From WVZH01 sp034430895 (GTDB lineage: Bacteria > Chloroflexota > Anaerolineae > Anaerolineales > E44-bin32): a DNA stretch of 64,000 bases. The DNA lies in contig DAOUDW010000038.1 of NCBI GenBank assembly GCA_034430895.1, positions 1 to 64,000 on the forward strand. Direction: 5' to 3'. This document shows positions 26,546-35,039 of this stretch, piece after piece. Under the pieces are notes generated by a model. It worked only from the letters and a program-made list of their open reading frames with translations, was not told where the DNA came from and did no database searches. Both the position numbers and the translations under genes were made by a program. The first letter of the stretch is position 1. Every line of letters starts with the position of its first letter.

Positions 26546-27010
26546 TCAGGTTTGTTTTCGAGCGCCTCGAACGATAATCCACAAACCGACCACAATAATG
26601 ATCAGCGGCCAGATCAAGTTCGAGTTGGTGATGTCCCCCAACCCGCTGCCAAACAGGAGTACACCGAGAACCAGGCTGCCCCCTATCGGACCGCTGTAGG
26701 CCGGCACGGTGAGGCGAATCAAGACTTCCACCAACAACAATAGCCCGGCTCCAGCCGTTACGTAGGACCACGAACCTGCATTTCCGGGTAAACTGATGTC
26801 ATCCAGAAAGCCCATATTCCAGATCAGGAAAAATACACCGGCCCAGATCAATATCCCGGCCCAAATGATGGATGAAAGCGGATCGCGGCTCCATTTCTCT
26901 TCCCACCGCTTGCCCATTTGTTTCTCTTGAGTCTTTTCATCCATCTTTTCATCCATCCCCCATTCCTTCTCTTCTTTTTCGCTCATCTGGGTTTTTTGCT
27001 TGTCATTCAT
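26546..27010 (-). CDS. Small membrane protein, LiaF/DUF5668-like
   Basis: 154 residues with GGAGGAGGAG just before the ATG. Residues 1-43 are strongly charged and low in complexity (repeated Lys-Glu-Met-Gln). Then come four hydrophobic segments (about 49-65, 78-97, 105-122, 131-148). The segment pattern IIWAGILIWAGVFFLIWN resembles the paired-helix membrane domain of LiaF-type and DUF5668 proteins, and the same kind of domain starts the protein at 39957-41030. Those families sense envelope stress; the role here is unproven. Confidence 0.75.
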   Translation of the reverse strand: MNDKQKTQMSEKEEKEWGMDEKMDEKTQEKQMGKRWEEKWSRDPLSSIIWAGILIWAGVFFLIWNMGFLDDISLPGNAGSWSYVTAGAGLLLLVEVLIRLTVPAYSGPIGGSLVLGVLLFGSGLGDITNSNLIWPLIIIVVGLWIIVRGARKQT

Positions 27011-27283
27011 AACGTCACTCCTCCTCCTGATCTATTCTTGATAGGCTTCTTACTTTTCGTCACGCAGGAACGCTTCAGTTGATTTCGACGATGCGCAATC
27101 CAATTTAGGTTTACCGGCATCCAAACGAATACCAAACGAAGCGCACATTCATTGAAAATATGATACACGAGAAAATCTGCGAACTCAATTTATCAATTGC
27201 GTTGTCGGAACAACCAGGGGATGTGCCTTGTATTTATAGATCGAAAACGACGAGCGTGCGACGGTTTACGAACGCAGCAGGAT

Positions 27284-27964
27284 TTAGTCCAGCGCTTCTG
27301 AGATGTCGTGTGCAGCTTTTCTTCTCCAACGCTTGCGGAAAGTAGCGATGCGATTCAAAGCGCTGTAACGAAGCCTGCTGGCAGCTGTGCGGATGGGTGA
27401 AAGCCGCAGAACGAGCAGCAAGACAACGATCGCCATATAAACCAGCGGCACACGAACACCCGTTTTCACCAGCCAAGCATAGTGCACTGTCGCCAGGAAT
27501 GCACTGAGGTATACGAAACGATGGAGCCGTTTCCATTTCTTTCCAAGCCTGCGCTGCCAACCTCGGGTAGAGGTAAATACAAGGGGTATGAGCAGCAGAC
27601 CAGATGCGAGGCCCACGAGTGCGTAGCGTTTTTCGAAAAGTGCGTCCTTCAACAACCCAAAATCGAAAGCGTAGTCGATACCGATGAAAATGAAGAAATG
27701 CACACCCACATAAAGTGCCGCGTAGAGCCCCAGCCACTTACGCATCGGGATCAATTGCCGCAGGCCAAATATTGTGTTCAACGGGGTGATCGCAAGCAAG
27801 ACGATCAATAACACCAGCGCGGTTTTACCCGTCCGCAATGTCGCCGCCTGTATGGGATTGGCCGTGAGGTCGTTTTGAACCCAATCGAAGAGCAGCAAAC
27901 CCATTGGCGTCAACGCTGCTGCATGTGTGACGAGTTGTATCCCGGCGCGTCGAGTGTTTGTCAT
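27284..27964 (-). CDS. msrQ: MsrQ-like haem-binding membrane subunit
   Basis: 226 residues; its ATG overlaps the msrP stop (TGATG), so translation is coupled. It has about six membrane segments with the ferric-reductase-like pattern (GLYAALYVGVHFFIFIGIDY with a haem-ligand His; WKRLHRFVYLSAFLATVHY with two more). MsrQ passes electrons from the quinone pool or flavin to MsrP for repair of oxidised methionine in exported proteins. The C-terminal tail (about 190-226) is rich in arginine and longer than usual. Gene order and overlap support the assignment. Confidence 0.93.
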   Translation of the reverse strand: MTNTRRAGIQLVTHAAALTPMGLLLFDWVQNDLTANPIQAATLRTGKTALVLLIVLLAITPLNTIFGLRQLIPMRKWLGLYAALYVGVHFFIFIGIDYAFDFGLLKDALFEKRYALVGLASGLLLIPLVFTSTRGWQRRLGKKWKRLHRFVYLSAFLATVHYAWLVKTGVRVPLVYMAIVVLLLVLRLSPIRTAASRLRYSALNRIATFRKRWRRKAAHDISEALD

Positions 27965-28908
27965 CAGAAAAATATCGAAGGACTCTGATTGGGATAAAGA
28001 GAAGATACTTCTTCGGTATAGCCGTTGAACAGCAAGGTTTCTCTTCGTCCGCTTTCTCCGATACGGCGTTCCGTCGCCTGAGACCAGCGTGGATGGGGAA
28101 CCTCAGGATTAACATTGGCGTAAAATCCGTACTCATTGGGCGCGGCCGCCATCCAAAGAGATGTCGGCTGTTCCGCAACCAGATCGATCTTGACGATCGA
28201 TTTGATGCTCTTAAACCCGTACTTCCAGGGCACGACCAAACGGATGGGCGCACCATTTTGAGCGAGCATACTTTTGCCATACAGTCCGGTGGCCATAATC
28301 GTCAAATCATGCATGGCCTCATCGATACGCAGCCCCTCCACGTACGGCCAGGTGTACCAGGGGCTGTTCTGCCCCGGCATCTGATCCGGATCATAGAGTG
28401 TCTCAAAACGCACATACTTGGCGTCCGCCATTGGTTCGACATCCTGCAACAAACTGGCCAGGGGAAAGCCATTCCACGGGATCACCATGGACCAACCTTC
28501 TACGCACCGCATGCGATAGATCCGCTCTTCGTCCATGAAGCTTCGTAAATCATCAATATCGTAGACCTTTGGATTATGGACCAAACCACCCACTTCGACC
28601 TGCCAGGGAGAAGTCCGAAAATTCCCTATGAGGTCAGCGACGCCGGTTTTGTCGACGGTAAATTCGTAAAAATTGTTGAAATTCGTGACATCAATAAAGC
28701 TGGTAAGCGGATCACCCAATTCGTCAACCGTTGCCGTTGTCTCCGGCGGCATTTCATCTTCGCTTGTTGAAATAACAGGCGTTGTTCTTCCGCCACAAGC
28801 AGCCAGGAGGATCGAGCCCGAGGTCAGTATCCCCGCCCCCTTCAAGAAATCTCGTCTCGAATAATACAAATGCTCCGGCGTAATCTCTGAGGAACGTATT
28901 TTCACCAT
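27964..28908 (-). CDS. msrP: MsrP, molybdenum-dependent methionine sulfoxide reductase catalytic subunit
   Basis: 314 residues from ATG 28908, 5 nt after GGAGG; a GTG at 28920 would overlap that site. It has a twin-arginine signal (RRDFLKG, residues 18-24) followed by a lipobox (LLAAC, Cys38), so it is probably a Tat-exported lipoprotein. The sulfite-oxidase-type molybdopterin domain contains RMRCVEGWSMVIPW with the molybdenum-ligand Cys, and a typical WYTWPYVEGLRIDEA stretch. It reduces methionine sulfoxide on envelope proteins with electrons from MsrQ. The lipid anchor replaces the free periplasmic form of Proteobacteria. Confidence 0.94.
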   Translation of the reverse strand: MVKIRSSEITPEHLYYSRRDFLKGAGILTSGSILLAACGGRTTPVISTSEDEMPPETTATVDELGDPLTSFIDVTNFNNFYEFTVDKTGVADLIGNFRTSPWQVEVGGLVHNPKVYDIDDLRSFMDEERIYRMRCVEGWSMVIPWNGFPLASLLQDVEPMADAKYVRFETLYDPDQMPGQNSPWYTWPYVEGLRIDEAMHDLTIMATGLYGKSMLAQNGAPIRLVVPWKYGFKSIKSIVKIDLVAEQPTSLWMAAAPNEYGFYANVNPEVPHPRWSQATERRIGESGRRETLLFNGYTEEVSSLYPNQSPSIFF

Positions 28909-29170
28909 TTCAACCTCCACATTGGAATAACCGACCCAAGAAAAAGAATGTCACCCTAGATTATCTATATACTACATTTTACCTCACCACACGAAACTTC
29001 CAATCTGCACCTGCAGAGAACACAGAAATCAGGCCTTTCAGGTAAATTTGCGTAATTATTTACTTTTTTTAGGATCAAAGAGAGGAAAAGGTGTTACGAT
29101 AAAAATCGATCCGGAGGGGAAACAGAATTTCCACTTAGACCTGTAGAATGATCGCAACAAACGAGCAATA

Positions 29171-29560
29171 TCAACCAAAATGCGCCGGGAGGTACTTCGT
29201 TATTTCGTTGCGAAATTGTTTGATCGAGAAAGGTTTGGGCACAAAAGCATTCGCGCCGGCCTCCAAAGCTTTCGTTCGATCTTCCGGCATTGCCTTCGCA
29301 CTGATGATGATCGTCGGAATTTGAGACCATGCAGGTGCAGATCGTATCTTGCGCACCAGGCATATTCCATCGACTTCCGGCATCATGATGTCCGAAAGGA
29401 TCAAATCCGGCGTACAACACTCAAGCAGCGCCAATGCCTGGTGGACGTCATAAGCCAGATGGACTTCATATCCGTCAGAAGTCAATAATTCCTGCATGAT
29501 CGCACAATAAACAGGATCATCGTCGACAACGAGTACAACTGGGGTACAACGGTGGTACAT
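29171..29560 (-). CDS. Single-domain response regulator
   Basis: 129 residues made of one CheY-like receiver: acidic pair in VVDDDP, phospho-acceptor Asp in LILSDIMMPEVDG, conserved Ser-Ala (IIISAKA) and Lys in FVPKPFS. There is no output domain and no kinase gene beside it, so it is an orphan regulator whose partner is elsewhere. The ribosome-binding site is weak. The 276 nt upstream (29561-29836) hold no gene I can support. Confidence 0.88.
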   Translation of the reverse strand: MYHRCTPVVLVVDDDPVYCAIMQELLTSDGYEVHLAYDVHQALALLECCTPDLILSDIMMPEVDGICLVRKIRSAPAWSQIPTIIISAKAMPEDRTKALEAGANAFVPKPFSIKQFRNEITKYLPAHFG

Positions 29561-29836
29561 AATATTCAGGCTCTATCCCATAAATGCAATACTCAAAAGC
29601 TGCACGTTTTATGCCAACACATCGATTCGTAGAAATCTACTCGTTAAAACGATATTCCCATCCAGGGAAAAGACGCCGCTCCTGGAATGGAATGCTCAAT
29701 GGTAGTAAAACATTGGGATCATACAAGCAGGAGCGAATTTGCGCTGCACACCACTCCCGCCTCGAAGACTAGAATTTCATTTTCGTCGATCGTTGTAATG
29801 ATGAACCCTGTTTAATCCAAAAACGTTTGCGTGTCT

Positions 29837-30064
29837 TTACTCCTCACCCGGATTACGCCGCTCCCGCAACGCACTCAACTCGCCTTCCAATTGCGCCATC
29901 CGCGTGTCATAGGCCTCTCGAATTTCCTCGCGTAATTCCTCTCCACGTTTCTGCACACGCGCACGAAATTCTTCGCCGGATGTTGGGGCCAGCAACAGTA
30001 CGGTTACTGCTCCGACGAGCGCACCACACATGATGCCTGTGAGAAAGGTCATGAAACGTCGCAT
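29837..30064 (-). CDS. YtxH-domain small membrane protein
   Basis: 75 residues; GGAGGTGGACA precedes the ATG. One membrane segment (about 4-26, ending LLLAPTSGEE) is followed by an amphipathic, charged coiled-coil-like helix (KRGEELREEIREAYDTRMAQ). This is the layout of YtxH/gas-vesicle-like general stress proteins, whose exact function is unknown. It is divergent from the selenoprotein-trpS unit. Confidence 0.85.
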   Translation of the reverse strand: MRRFMTFLTGIMCGALVGAVTVLLLAPTSGEEFRARVQKRGEELREEIREAYDTRMAQLEGELSALRERRNPGEE

Positions 30065-30440
30065 TGTCCACCTCCTCCCGGGAGATTATCGCATAGATCA
30101 AAACGAAGTCCAAGAAATGCACGATAATAAATTGCTTGTCGATAACCATCGAATCGGATCTGCATGACGATTTCGATAGTCGTTCCATCGATTGTAACAC
30201 CTGTCTCCGGGCAAAGCCTCACCACTGCAGATCAAGTAGAGAGAACACGATAACACTGGCTGTGACAGATTTTCCACAACCTAAAACGACAACTCCTTCG
30301 ATTTGGTTGCCTTTCCCAAAGCATCTGCGATATACTCGCTTTTGAGTTAATCGTCACTATCTATATGCACCCGAACCACAAACCAGGAGCGCTCCTCCCG
30401 GTTGTGTATAAGAATGAGTTGAAGAATAACGGAGGATGTC
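30065..30440 (+). other. Intergenic region with promoter of selW-like/trpS unit
   Basis: 376 nt between divergent genes. It contains the promoter at 30307-30336 and a 12-nt palindrome (AGGAGCGCTCCT) near 30390 in the presumed leader; no T-box motif is visible ahead of trpS. I see no other gene. Confidence 0.5.
30307..30336 (+). promoter_or_regulatory. Promoter of selenoprotein-trpS operon
   Basis: TTGCCT (30307-30312), 18-nt spacer, TATACT (30331-30336). It leaves a leader of about 100 nt before ATG 30441. Confidence 0.55.
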
Positions 30441-30677
30441 ATGGCAAAAATCACCATCGAGTATTGCGCCGCTTGACATTACACAGATCGAGCTATCGGT
30501 GCGATGGCTGAAGTATTGAAGAAATATGAAATGCAAATTGATGAAATTACGCTGATCCCCTCCGACGGAGGTCGATTTGAAGTAACCGTTGATGGCAAAT
30601 TGGTCTATTCGAAACTCGCCACAGGACGCCACGTCGAATCAGGTGAGACAGCGAAATGCGTTGGTGAAAAGCTTTAG
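30441..30677 (+). CDS. selW: SelW/Rdx-family selenoprotein (in-frame UGA = Sec12)
   Basis: 78 residues if TGA 30474-30476 is read as selenocysteine. The start ATG follows GGAGG by 5 nt. The frame begins MAKITIEYC, then Ala-Ala-Sec12, forming the CxxU redox motif at the end of strand 1 exactly where SelW/SelT/Rdx thioredoxin-like proteins carry CxxU or CxxC. The reading continues without another stop through ITLIPSDGGRFEVTVDG and LVYSKLATGRHVE, all characteristic of the Rdx family, to TAG 30675-30677. A SECIS-like hairpin follows the UGA. The ribosome-binding site of trpS overlaps the stop, so the two genes are coupled. Its role is probably thiol redox chemistry; the substrate is unknown. It needs selA, selB, selC and selD elsewhere in the genome. 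A nonsense pseudogene is the alternative but is unlikely given motif and conservation downstream. Confidence 0.9.
30484..30510 (+). promoter_or_regulatory. Putative bacterial SECIS hairpin
   Basis: It begins 7 nt after the UGA. CAG-ATCG (30484-30490) pairs with CGAT (30502-30505) and, past a GG bulge, CTG (30508-30510). The 11-nt loop contains GGTG with G-U about 25 nt from the UGA, the spacing expected for SelB recognition. Confidence 0.6.
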
Positions 30678-30689
30678 GAGGAAACACCG

Positions 30690-31679
30690 TTGACAAAGAA
30701 GAAGGGACGCGTCTTTTCCGGCGCGCGGCCAACCGGGCGCCAACACCTGGGGAATTATTTAGGCGCAATCAAGAATTACGTGGCGCTTCAAGACGAATTC
30801 GAATGTATCTACTGCATCGTCGATCTGCACGCCCTGACGACCTTAGATACCACCAAATCCCTAAAAACGAACACCTACGAGATGGCACTCGATTGGCTTG
30901 CCGCCGGATTGCGGCCAGAGGAAACGATCATTTTCATTCAATCGCATGTCCCGGAAGTCACTGAGCTGCATACCATGCTTTCCATGGTCGTGGGACTCGG
31001 CAAGTTAACCGACTTACCCACCTTTAAAGAGAAAGCACGCCAGCAGCCGCACAACGTAAATTACGGCCTGGTTGGCTATCCGATATTGATGGCGGCCGAT
31101 ATCACCCTCTATAAAGCGGGATTCGTCCCGGTTGGGATCGATCAAGCGCCGCACCTCGAATTCACCCGCGAGGTCGTACGTTCGTTCAATCACCGTTATC
31201 AAACCGATGTGTTAATCGAACCGCAGATGAAGAGCACGAAAATTCCCAAGGTTCTCGGCACTGATGGTGTGCATAAAATGGGTAAAAGCCTGAACAATCA
31301 CATCGAACTGGCCTCTACACCGGAAGAGACCACCCAACGCGTAATGACTATGGTGACCGATCCACAGCGAAAACGTCGATCCGATCCGGGGGACCCGGAC
31401 GTGTGCAACGTTTTCACGATGCACAAAGTCTTCTCCACAGACGAAGACGTACAAGAGATCGACGCCGAGTGCCGCCGCGCCGGCATCGGCTGTGTGGACT
31501 GTAAGAAACGATTTGCGGAGAACCTGAACGCGCATCTTGCTCCCTTCCGAGAGAAACGATCCAAACTCGGTGAAAACCCCGAGCAGGTATGGGACATCCT
31601 GGCAGATGGCGCAAAACGGGCCAATCAAATCGCCGAAGAAACCATGATCGAGGTCCGCCAGGCGGTCGGCTTGCCGTAA
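30690..31679 (+). CDS. trpS: Tryptophanyl-tRNA synthetase
   Basis: 329 residues from TTG 30690, placed 8 nt after AGGAGG (30676-30681), which overlaps the selenoprotein stop codon. Class I synthetase: HIGH-type GARPTGRQHLGNYLGA at the start, DLHALTT, and KMSKS-type HKMGKSLNN near residue 195. It charges tRNA-Trp. The length is normal for the bacterial enzyme. Leader and gene order suggest expression with the upstream selenoprotein. Confidence 0.97.
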   Translation: MTKKKGRVFSGARPTGRQHLGNYLGAIKNYVALQDEFECIYCIVDLHALTTLDTTKSLKTNTYEMALDWLAAGLRPEETIIFIQSHVPEVTELHTMLSMVVGLGKLTDLPTFKEKARQQPHNVNYGLVGYPILMAADITLYKAGFVPVGIDQAPHLEFTREVVRSFNHRYQTDVLIEPQMKSTKIPKVLGTDGVHKMGKSLNNHIELASTPEETTQRVMTMVTDPQRKRRSDPGDPDVCNVFTMHKVFSTDEDVQEIDAECRRAGIGCVDCKKRFAENLNAHLAPFREKRSKLGENPEQVWDILADGAKRANQIAEETMIEVRQAVGLP

Positions 31680-31748
31680 CATTCGTTTGGATTTGTCGTA
31701 CTGTTCCTACTCCAGATCTTGGGATATCCAAAAGGAGCCCCATCCAGC

Positions 31749-32198
31749 ATGCGTGCCGTTCTACAACGCGTTCGCCGAGGGCGCGTGTCGGTTGAAAACG
31801 AGACCATCGCAGAGATTAATCAAGGTCTAGTGATTCTTTTAGGGATTGGCCAAGAGGATACAGCAAATGAAGCACGCTGGTTGGCGGAAAAATGCGCCTC
31901 GCTGCGTATCTTCGAGGACGATGATGGCAAGACGAATCTTTCCATCCAGGATATCGGGGGAGAAGCGATCGTGGTCTCCCAATTCACGCTGTATGCCGAC
32001 ACACGCAAAGGACGCCGGCCGAGTTTCATACATGCCGCAGCTCCGGATGTGGCAGAACCGCTCGTCGACAAATTTGCCGCACACCTACACGCACAAGGGG
32101 TGCCGACTCAAACGGGCGTATTTGGCGCGCACATGCTGGTGGAAATCGAAAACGACGGGCCGGTCACTATTCTGCTCGAACGTCATAATCCACAATAA
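31749..32198 (+). CDS. dtd: D-aminoacyl-tRNA deacylase
   Basis: 149 residues from ATG 31749 (AGGAG at 31733-31737); this start gives the canonical MRAVLQRVRRGRVSV. It has both family signatures: SQFTLYADTRKGRRPSF with the catalytic region, and NDGPVTILLE containing the Gly-Pro motif that recognises the D-amino acid. It removes D-amino acids and glycine wrongly attached to tRNA, a proofreading role fitting its place 69 nt after trpS. Confidence 0.97.
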   Translation: MRAVLQRVRRGRVSVENETIAEINQGLVILLGIGQEDTANEARWLAEKCASLRIFEDDDGKTNLSIQDIGGEAIVVSQFTLYADTRKGRRPSFIHAAAPDVAEPLVDKFAAHLHAQGVPTQTGVFGAHMLVEIENDGPVTILLERHNPQ

Positions 32199-32266
32199 AT
32201 CGATCGCTTCATATATCTTCCCGACAGCCTACCGTCAGCCGTGCGTCGAAAGTGCAAAACCCTGCG

Positions 32267-32275
32267 TGATATAAT
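32267..32275 (+). promoter_or_regulatory. Extended -10 promoter of SPFH gene
   Basis: TGA plus TATAAT (32270-32275), 51 nt before ATG 32327; no matching -35. Leader carries GAGGAGG at 32312-32318. Confidence 0.5.
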
Positions 32276-32326
32276 CCCACAAAACACGAATTTTTGATCT
32301 ATGAATTACCTGAGGAGGAAAATTCC

Positions 32327-33355
32327 ATGAATATCGCTATCGTAGTACGCGCCTTGTCCACGATTTCCTGGCTACTTGCAGTAGGACTAGTCATCTTGGC
32401 CGTCGTGCGCTCAACACAAGGTCGCAGCATGAAATCCGCACCAGCTATGGTTATCGTTGCGCTCCTGTTTGCCATCGTTCTAACAACCATATCGGCCGGA
32501 CTCGTTTTCGTTCAACCCCAAGAACGGGGCGTGGTGATCTCGGCGTTAGATCCGCAAGGTTACAAGACTCAAGCACTTCAACCTGGCTTACGTTGGGTTG
32601 TTCCATTTGCAGAAAGCGTGATCACGTATCCAATTTCACGTCAGACATACACCATGTCCATCGCCCAAGAAGAGGGCACGATACAGGGAGACGACTCGGT
32701 GGAAGTGCGCACCTCCGACGGGCAGATCGTGCACATGGACGCATCCGTAATCTTTCACATCGACGATGTCATTAGTGTCCACATCAAGTGGCAGGATCGC
32801 TACATCGACGAACTCGTGCGAGCACATGTTCGCGGCATCATCCGCGACGAAGCCTCACAATACGGGGTGGAAGAAATTAACAGTGCCAAACGTCAGGAGT
32901 TAGTCTCGAGTATCCGCGAAACGCTGGCCACCAAAATGAGTGAGAACGGACTGGCCCTGGATGAATTCATACTTCGCTACATCCAATTCTCTGCAGAATA
33001 TCAGGTTGCCGTCGAGCAAAAACAGATCGCCGAGCAGCAAGTGCAGCAGGCCGTTTTCGTGGTCCAGCAGCGTGAGCAAGAGGCGTTGCAAGCGCGCAAG
33101 GTCGCCGAGGGTGAGGCTGCCGCCTTGGTCATCAACGCCGAGGGTCGCGCCGAAGCCCGCTTGATCGAAGCCAAAGCGGAAGCCGAAGCGCTCGAGTTGA
33201 TCGCCAACGCAGTGCGCGACAATCCCGAAGTACTCACCTTCGAATACATCCAGAAACTCGCCGATCAGATCAAAGTGATGCTCGTGCCGAACGACAATCC
33301 CTTCTTGTTGCCGCTCCCGTCGCTAGAAGAGGAAGGCGTAATCACGGTTCCCTAG
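32327..33355 (+). CDS. SPFH-domain (prohibitin-like) membrane protein
   Basis: 342 residues from ATG 32327, 8 nt after GAGGAGG; the frame starts earlier at 32294 without a site. Two N-terminal hydrophobic segments (about 5-25 and 40-60) precede the SPFH/band-7 domain (about 65-255; ERGVVISALDPQGYK, QALQPGLRWVVPF). An Ala/Glu-rich coiled coil (about 230-300; VAEGEAAALVINAEGRAEAR) follows. Prohibitin-type proteins form large membrane rings that organise lipid domains or regulate proteases such as FtsH. No NfeD partner is adjacent. The specific role is not known. Confidence 0.9.
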   Translation: MNIAIVVRALSTISWLLAVGLVILAVVRSTQGRSMKSAPAMVIVALLFAIVLTTISAGLVFVQPQERGVVISALDPQGYKTQALQPGLRWVVPFAESVITYPISRQTYTMSIAQEEGTIQGDDSVEVRTSDGQIVHMDASVIFHIDDVISVHIKWQDRYIDELVRAHVRGIIRDEASQYGVEEINSAKRQELVSSIRETLATKMSENGLALDEFILRYIQFSAEYQVAVEQKQIAEQQVQQAVFVVQQREQEALQARKVAEGEAAALVINAEGRAEARLIEAKAEAEALELIANAVRDNPEVLTFEYIQKLADQIKVMLVPNDNPFLLPLPSLEEEGVITVP

Positions 33356-33385
33356 CTGGCAACACCTCAATTCACTGGATAATCG

Positions 33386-33415
33386 AAAACCCGCAAGCGA
33401 ACGCTTGCGGGTTTT
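33386..33415. terminator. Bidirectional terminator between SPFH gene and nadB
   Basis: A 14-bp perfect stem (33386-33399 with 33402-33415, core CCCGCAAGCG), flanked by A4 and T4 runs, between two convergent genes. It suits termination in both directions. Confidence 0.85.
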
Positions 33416-33446
33416 GATTTCCAAATCCAACCATAAAATGATGGGG

Positions 33447-35039
33447 CTAAATCACCGCCGTGCCCTTGGTGTCATCGCGATAGTGGCAACCCCGACTGAC
33501 GCGGTTGTGCTGCGCGGCCGCGGCGATGATGATGGCGGCCTGCACACTGTGACGCAAACCAATCAAGGCATCATTTACACGCGTCGTGCGGTAGAAAACC
33601 TCGATGTCCTCTTTCAGGTGATGTAAATCCCGCAAGGCGCGCGCCAGACGCCGGGTAGAGCGTACCAACCCGACGTAGTGCCACATGGTGTGCTGTATGG
33701 TACGTATGTCGCGCCAGATCAAGGCCGGGTCGGCCTCTTCCTCCAAACCCTCCTCTTCCCATCGGGGAACCTCGTCTGGCGTGACCTGGTCAACTACGCC
33801 GCACCTGGCGATGTCCTGCGCAGCACGTACTCCCCATACGAGACCGTCCACGAGTGACGTGCTCGCCAATCGATTGGCGCCGTGAACGCCGTTGCACGCC
33901 ACCTCCCCTACGGCATAAAGGTTTTGAACGCTCGCGCGTGCCCACTCATCTGTCCACACCCCGCCGCAGAAATAATGTGCAGCAGGCACAACCGGAATGG
34001 GCTGACGGGTGATGTCCAGACCAAGATTCAAGCAGCGCGCATGGATCGTGGGAAATCGCTCGCGGATCGCATCGGCCGGCATGGCAGAGTGGATATCGAG
34101 TAAAACATGAGGGTAGCCGTTCTCGACCATCTCACGGTGGATCGCCCGGGAGACGATATCTCGCGGCGCCAGATCGCCCCACTCCGGGTCGTACCGCGCC
34201 ATAAACGCTTCCCCGGAGGGTATCAACAGGCGCCCTCCCTCACCCCGGACCGCCTCGGAAATGAGAAACCCCTCAGCGCCTGGCGCGGCAAGTGTCGTCG
34301 GGTGGAACTGTACGTACTCGGCATTGATGACCCGCGCGCCTGCACGATACGCCATCGCCAGTCCATCCCCGCGAGCGCCTTCCGGATTGGTGGTATGACG
34401 ATATATCCGCCCCAACCCGCCGCTGGCGAGGATGGTCTTTCCCGCCAGGTAACGGCGGACACTGCGCCTTTCCTGCTCGTAAACATAGGCACCATAGCAC
34501 GTGATCGGCTCGTAAACACTGAGTGGATCGTTGGCGTGATGCGGAAAGGTGATCAGATCGACGGCGGTGGCTGCAGGCACGATCTGCACGTTGGGCTGTG
34601 CTCGCAAGGTGGCAACCATGGCTTGAATGATCGCCTTTCCCGTCGAATCCCCGACATGTAGAATGCGTGGACAGGTGTGCGCCGCCTCCTGGCCGAATGA
34701 TAATTGGCCATCGGAGGCACGATCGAAGGACACCCCACAGTACTCGATCAGCATCTCGTGAATCAGCGCAGGACCTTGTTCGGCAATAATGCGAGCCGTG
34801 GAAGGCAGACTCAACCCCGCGCCCGCCGCCAGAATATCGTCCACAAGTAAATCAGGGCTATCCTCTTCACCCAAAGTGACGATTCCCCCTTGCGCGTAGC
34901 GTGTATTGCTTTCTTCGGGCTCGGAGGCTCGTGTAATTACCACGACCTGACGCTCTCGATCCTGCGCCAGACGCAATGCTGTTGCGGCACCTGCAATGCC
35001 ACAACCAATCACGAGCACATCCGCACGAACGGGAGTCAC
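33447..35039 (-). CDS. nadB: L-aspartate oxidase
   Basis: 530 residues from GTG 35039, overlapping the nadA stop by 4 nt (GTGA) with GGAGG inside the end of nadA. FAD-dependent: N-terminal dinucleotide-binding VIGCGIAGAATALRLA, the NTRYAQGGIV loop, HPTTL substrate-site region, and GEVACNGVHGANRLASTSL near residue 365. It oxidises aspartate to iminoaspartate, the first step of de novo NAD synthesis. It is the last gene of nadC-nadA-nadB. Length and motifs are standard. Confidence 0.97.
   Translation of the reverse strand: MTPVRADVLVIGCGIAGAATALRLAQDRERQVVVITRASEPEESNTRYAQGGIVTLGEEDSPDLLVDDILAAGAGLSLPSTARIIAEQGPALIHEMLIEYCGVSFDRASDGQLSFGQEAAHTCPRILHVGDSTGKAIIQAMVATLRAQPNVQIVPAATAVDLITFPHHANDPLSVYEPITCYGAYVYEQERRSVRRYLAGKTILASGGLGRIYRHTTNPEGARGDGLAMAYRAGARVINAEYVQFHPTTLAAPGAEGFLISEAVRGEGGRLLIPSGEAFMARYDPEWGDLAPRDIVSRAIHREMVENGYPHVLLDIHSAMPADAIRERFPTIHARCLNLGLDITRQPIPVVPAAHYFCGGVWTDEWARASVQNLYAVGEVACNGVHGANRLASTSLVDGLVWGVRAAQDIARCGVVDQVTPDEVPRWEEEGLEEEADPALIWRDIRTIQHTMWHYVGLVRSTRRLARALRDLHHLKEDIEVFYRTTRVNDALIGLRHSVQAAIIIAAAAQHNRVSRGCHYRDDTKGTAVI

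Noticed and set aside
29584..29772. Small plus-strand frame of 62 codons in an intergenic gap
   Set aside because: No ribosome-binding site, composition like non-coding DNA and no recognisable motif.
30441..30476. Short truncated peptide ending at TGA 30474, or a nonsense pseudogene
   Set aside because: Coding character and the Rdx family pattern continue without interruption after the TGA, which falls precisely on the redox position.
30357..30632. Minus-strand frame of 91 codons over the selenoprotein
   Set aside because: No ribosome-binding site or family match; the plus frame carries the Rdx pattern and good translation signals.
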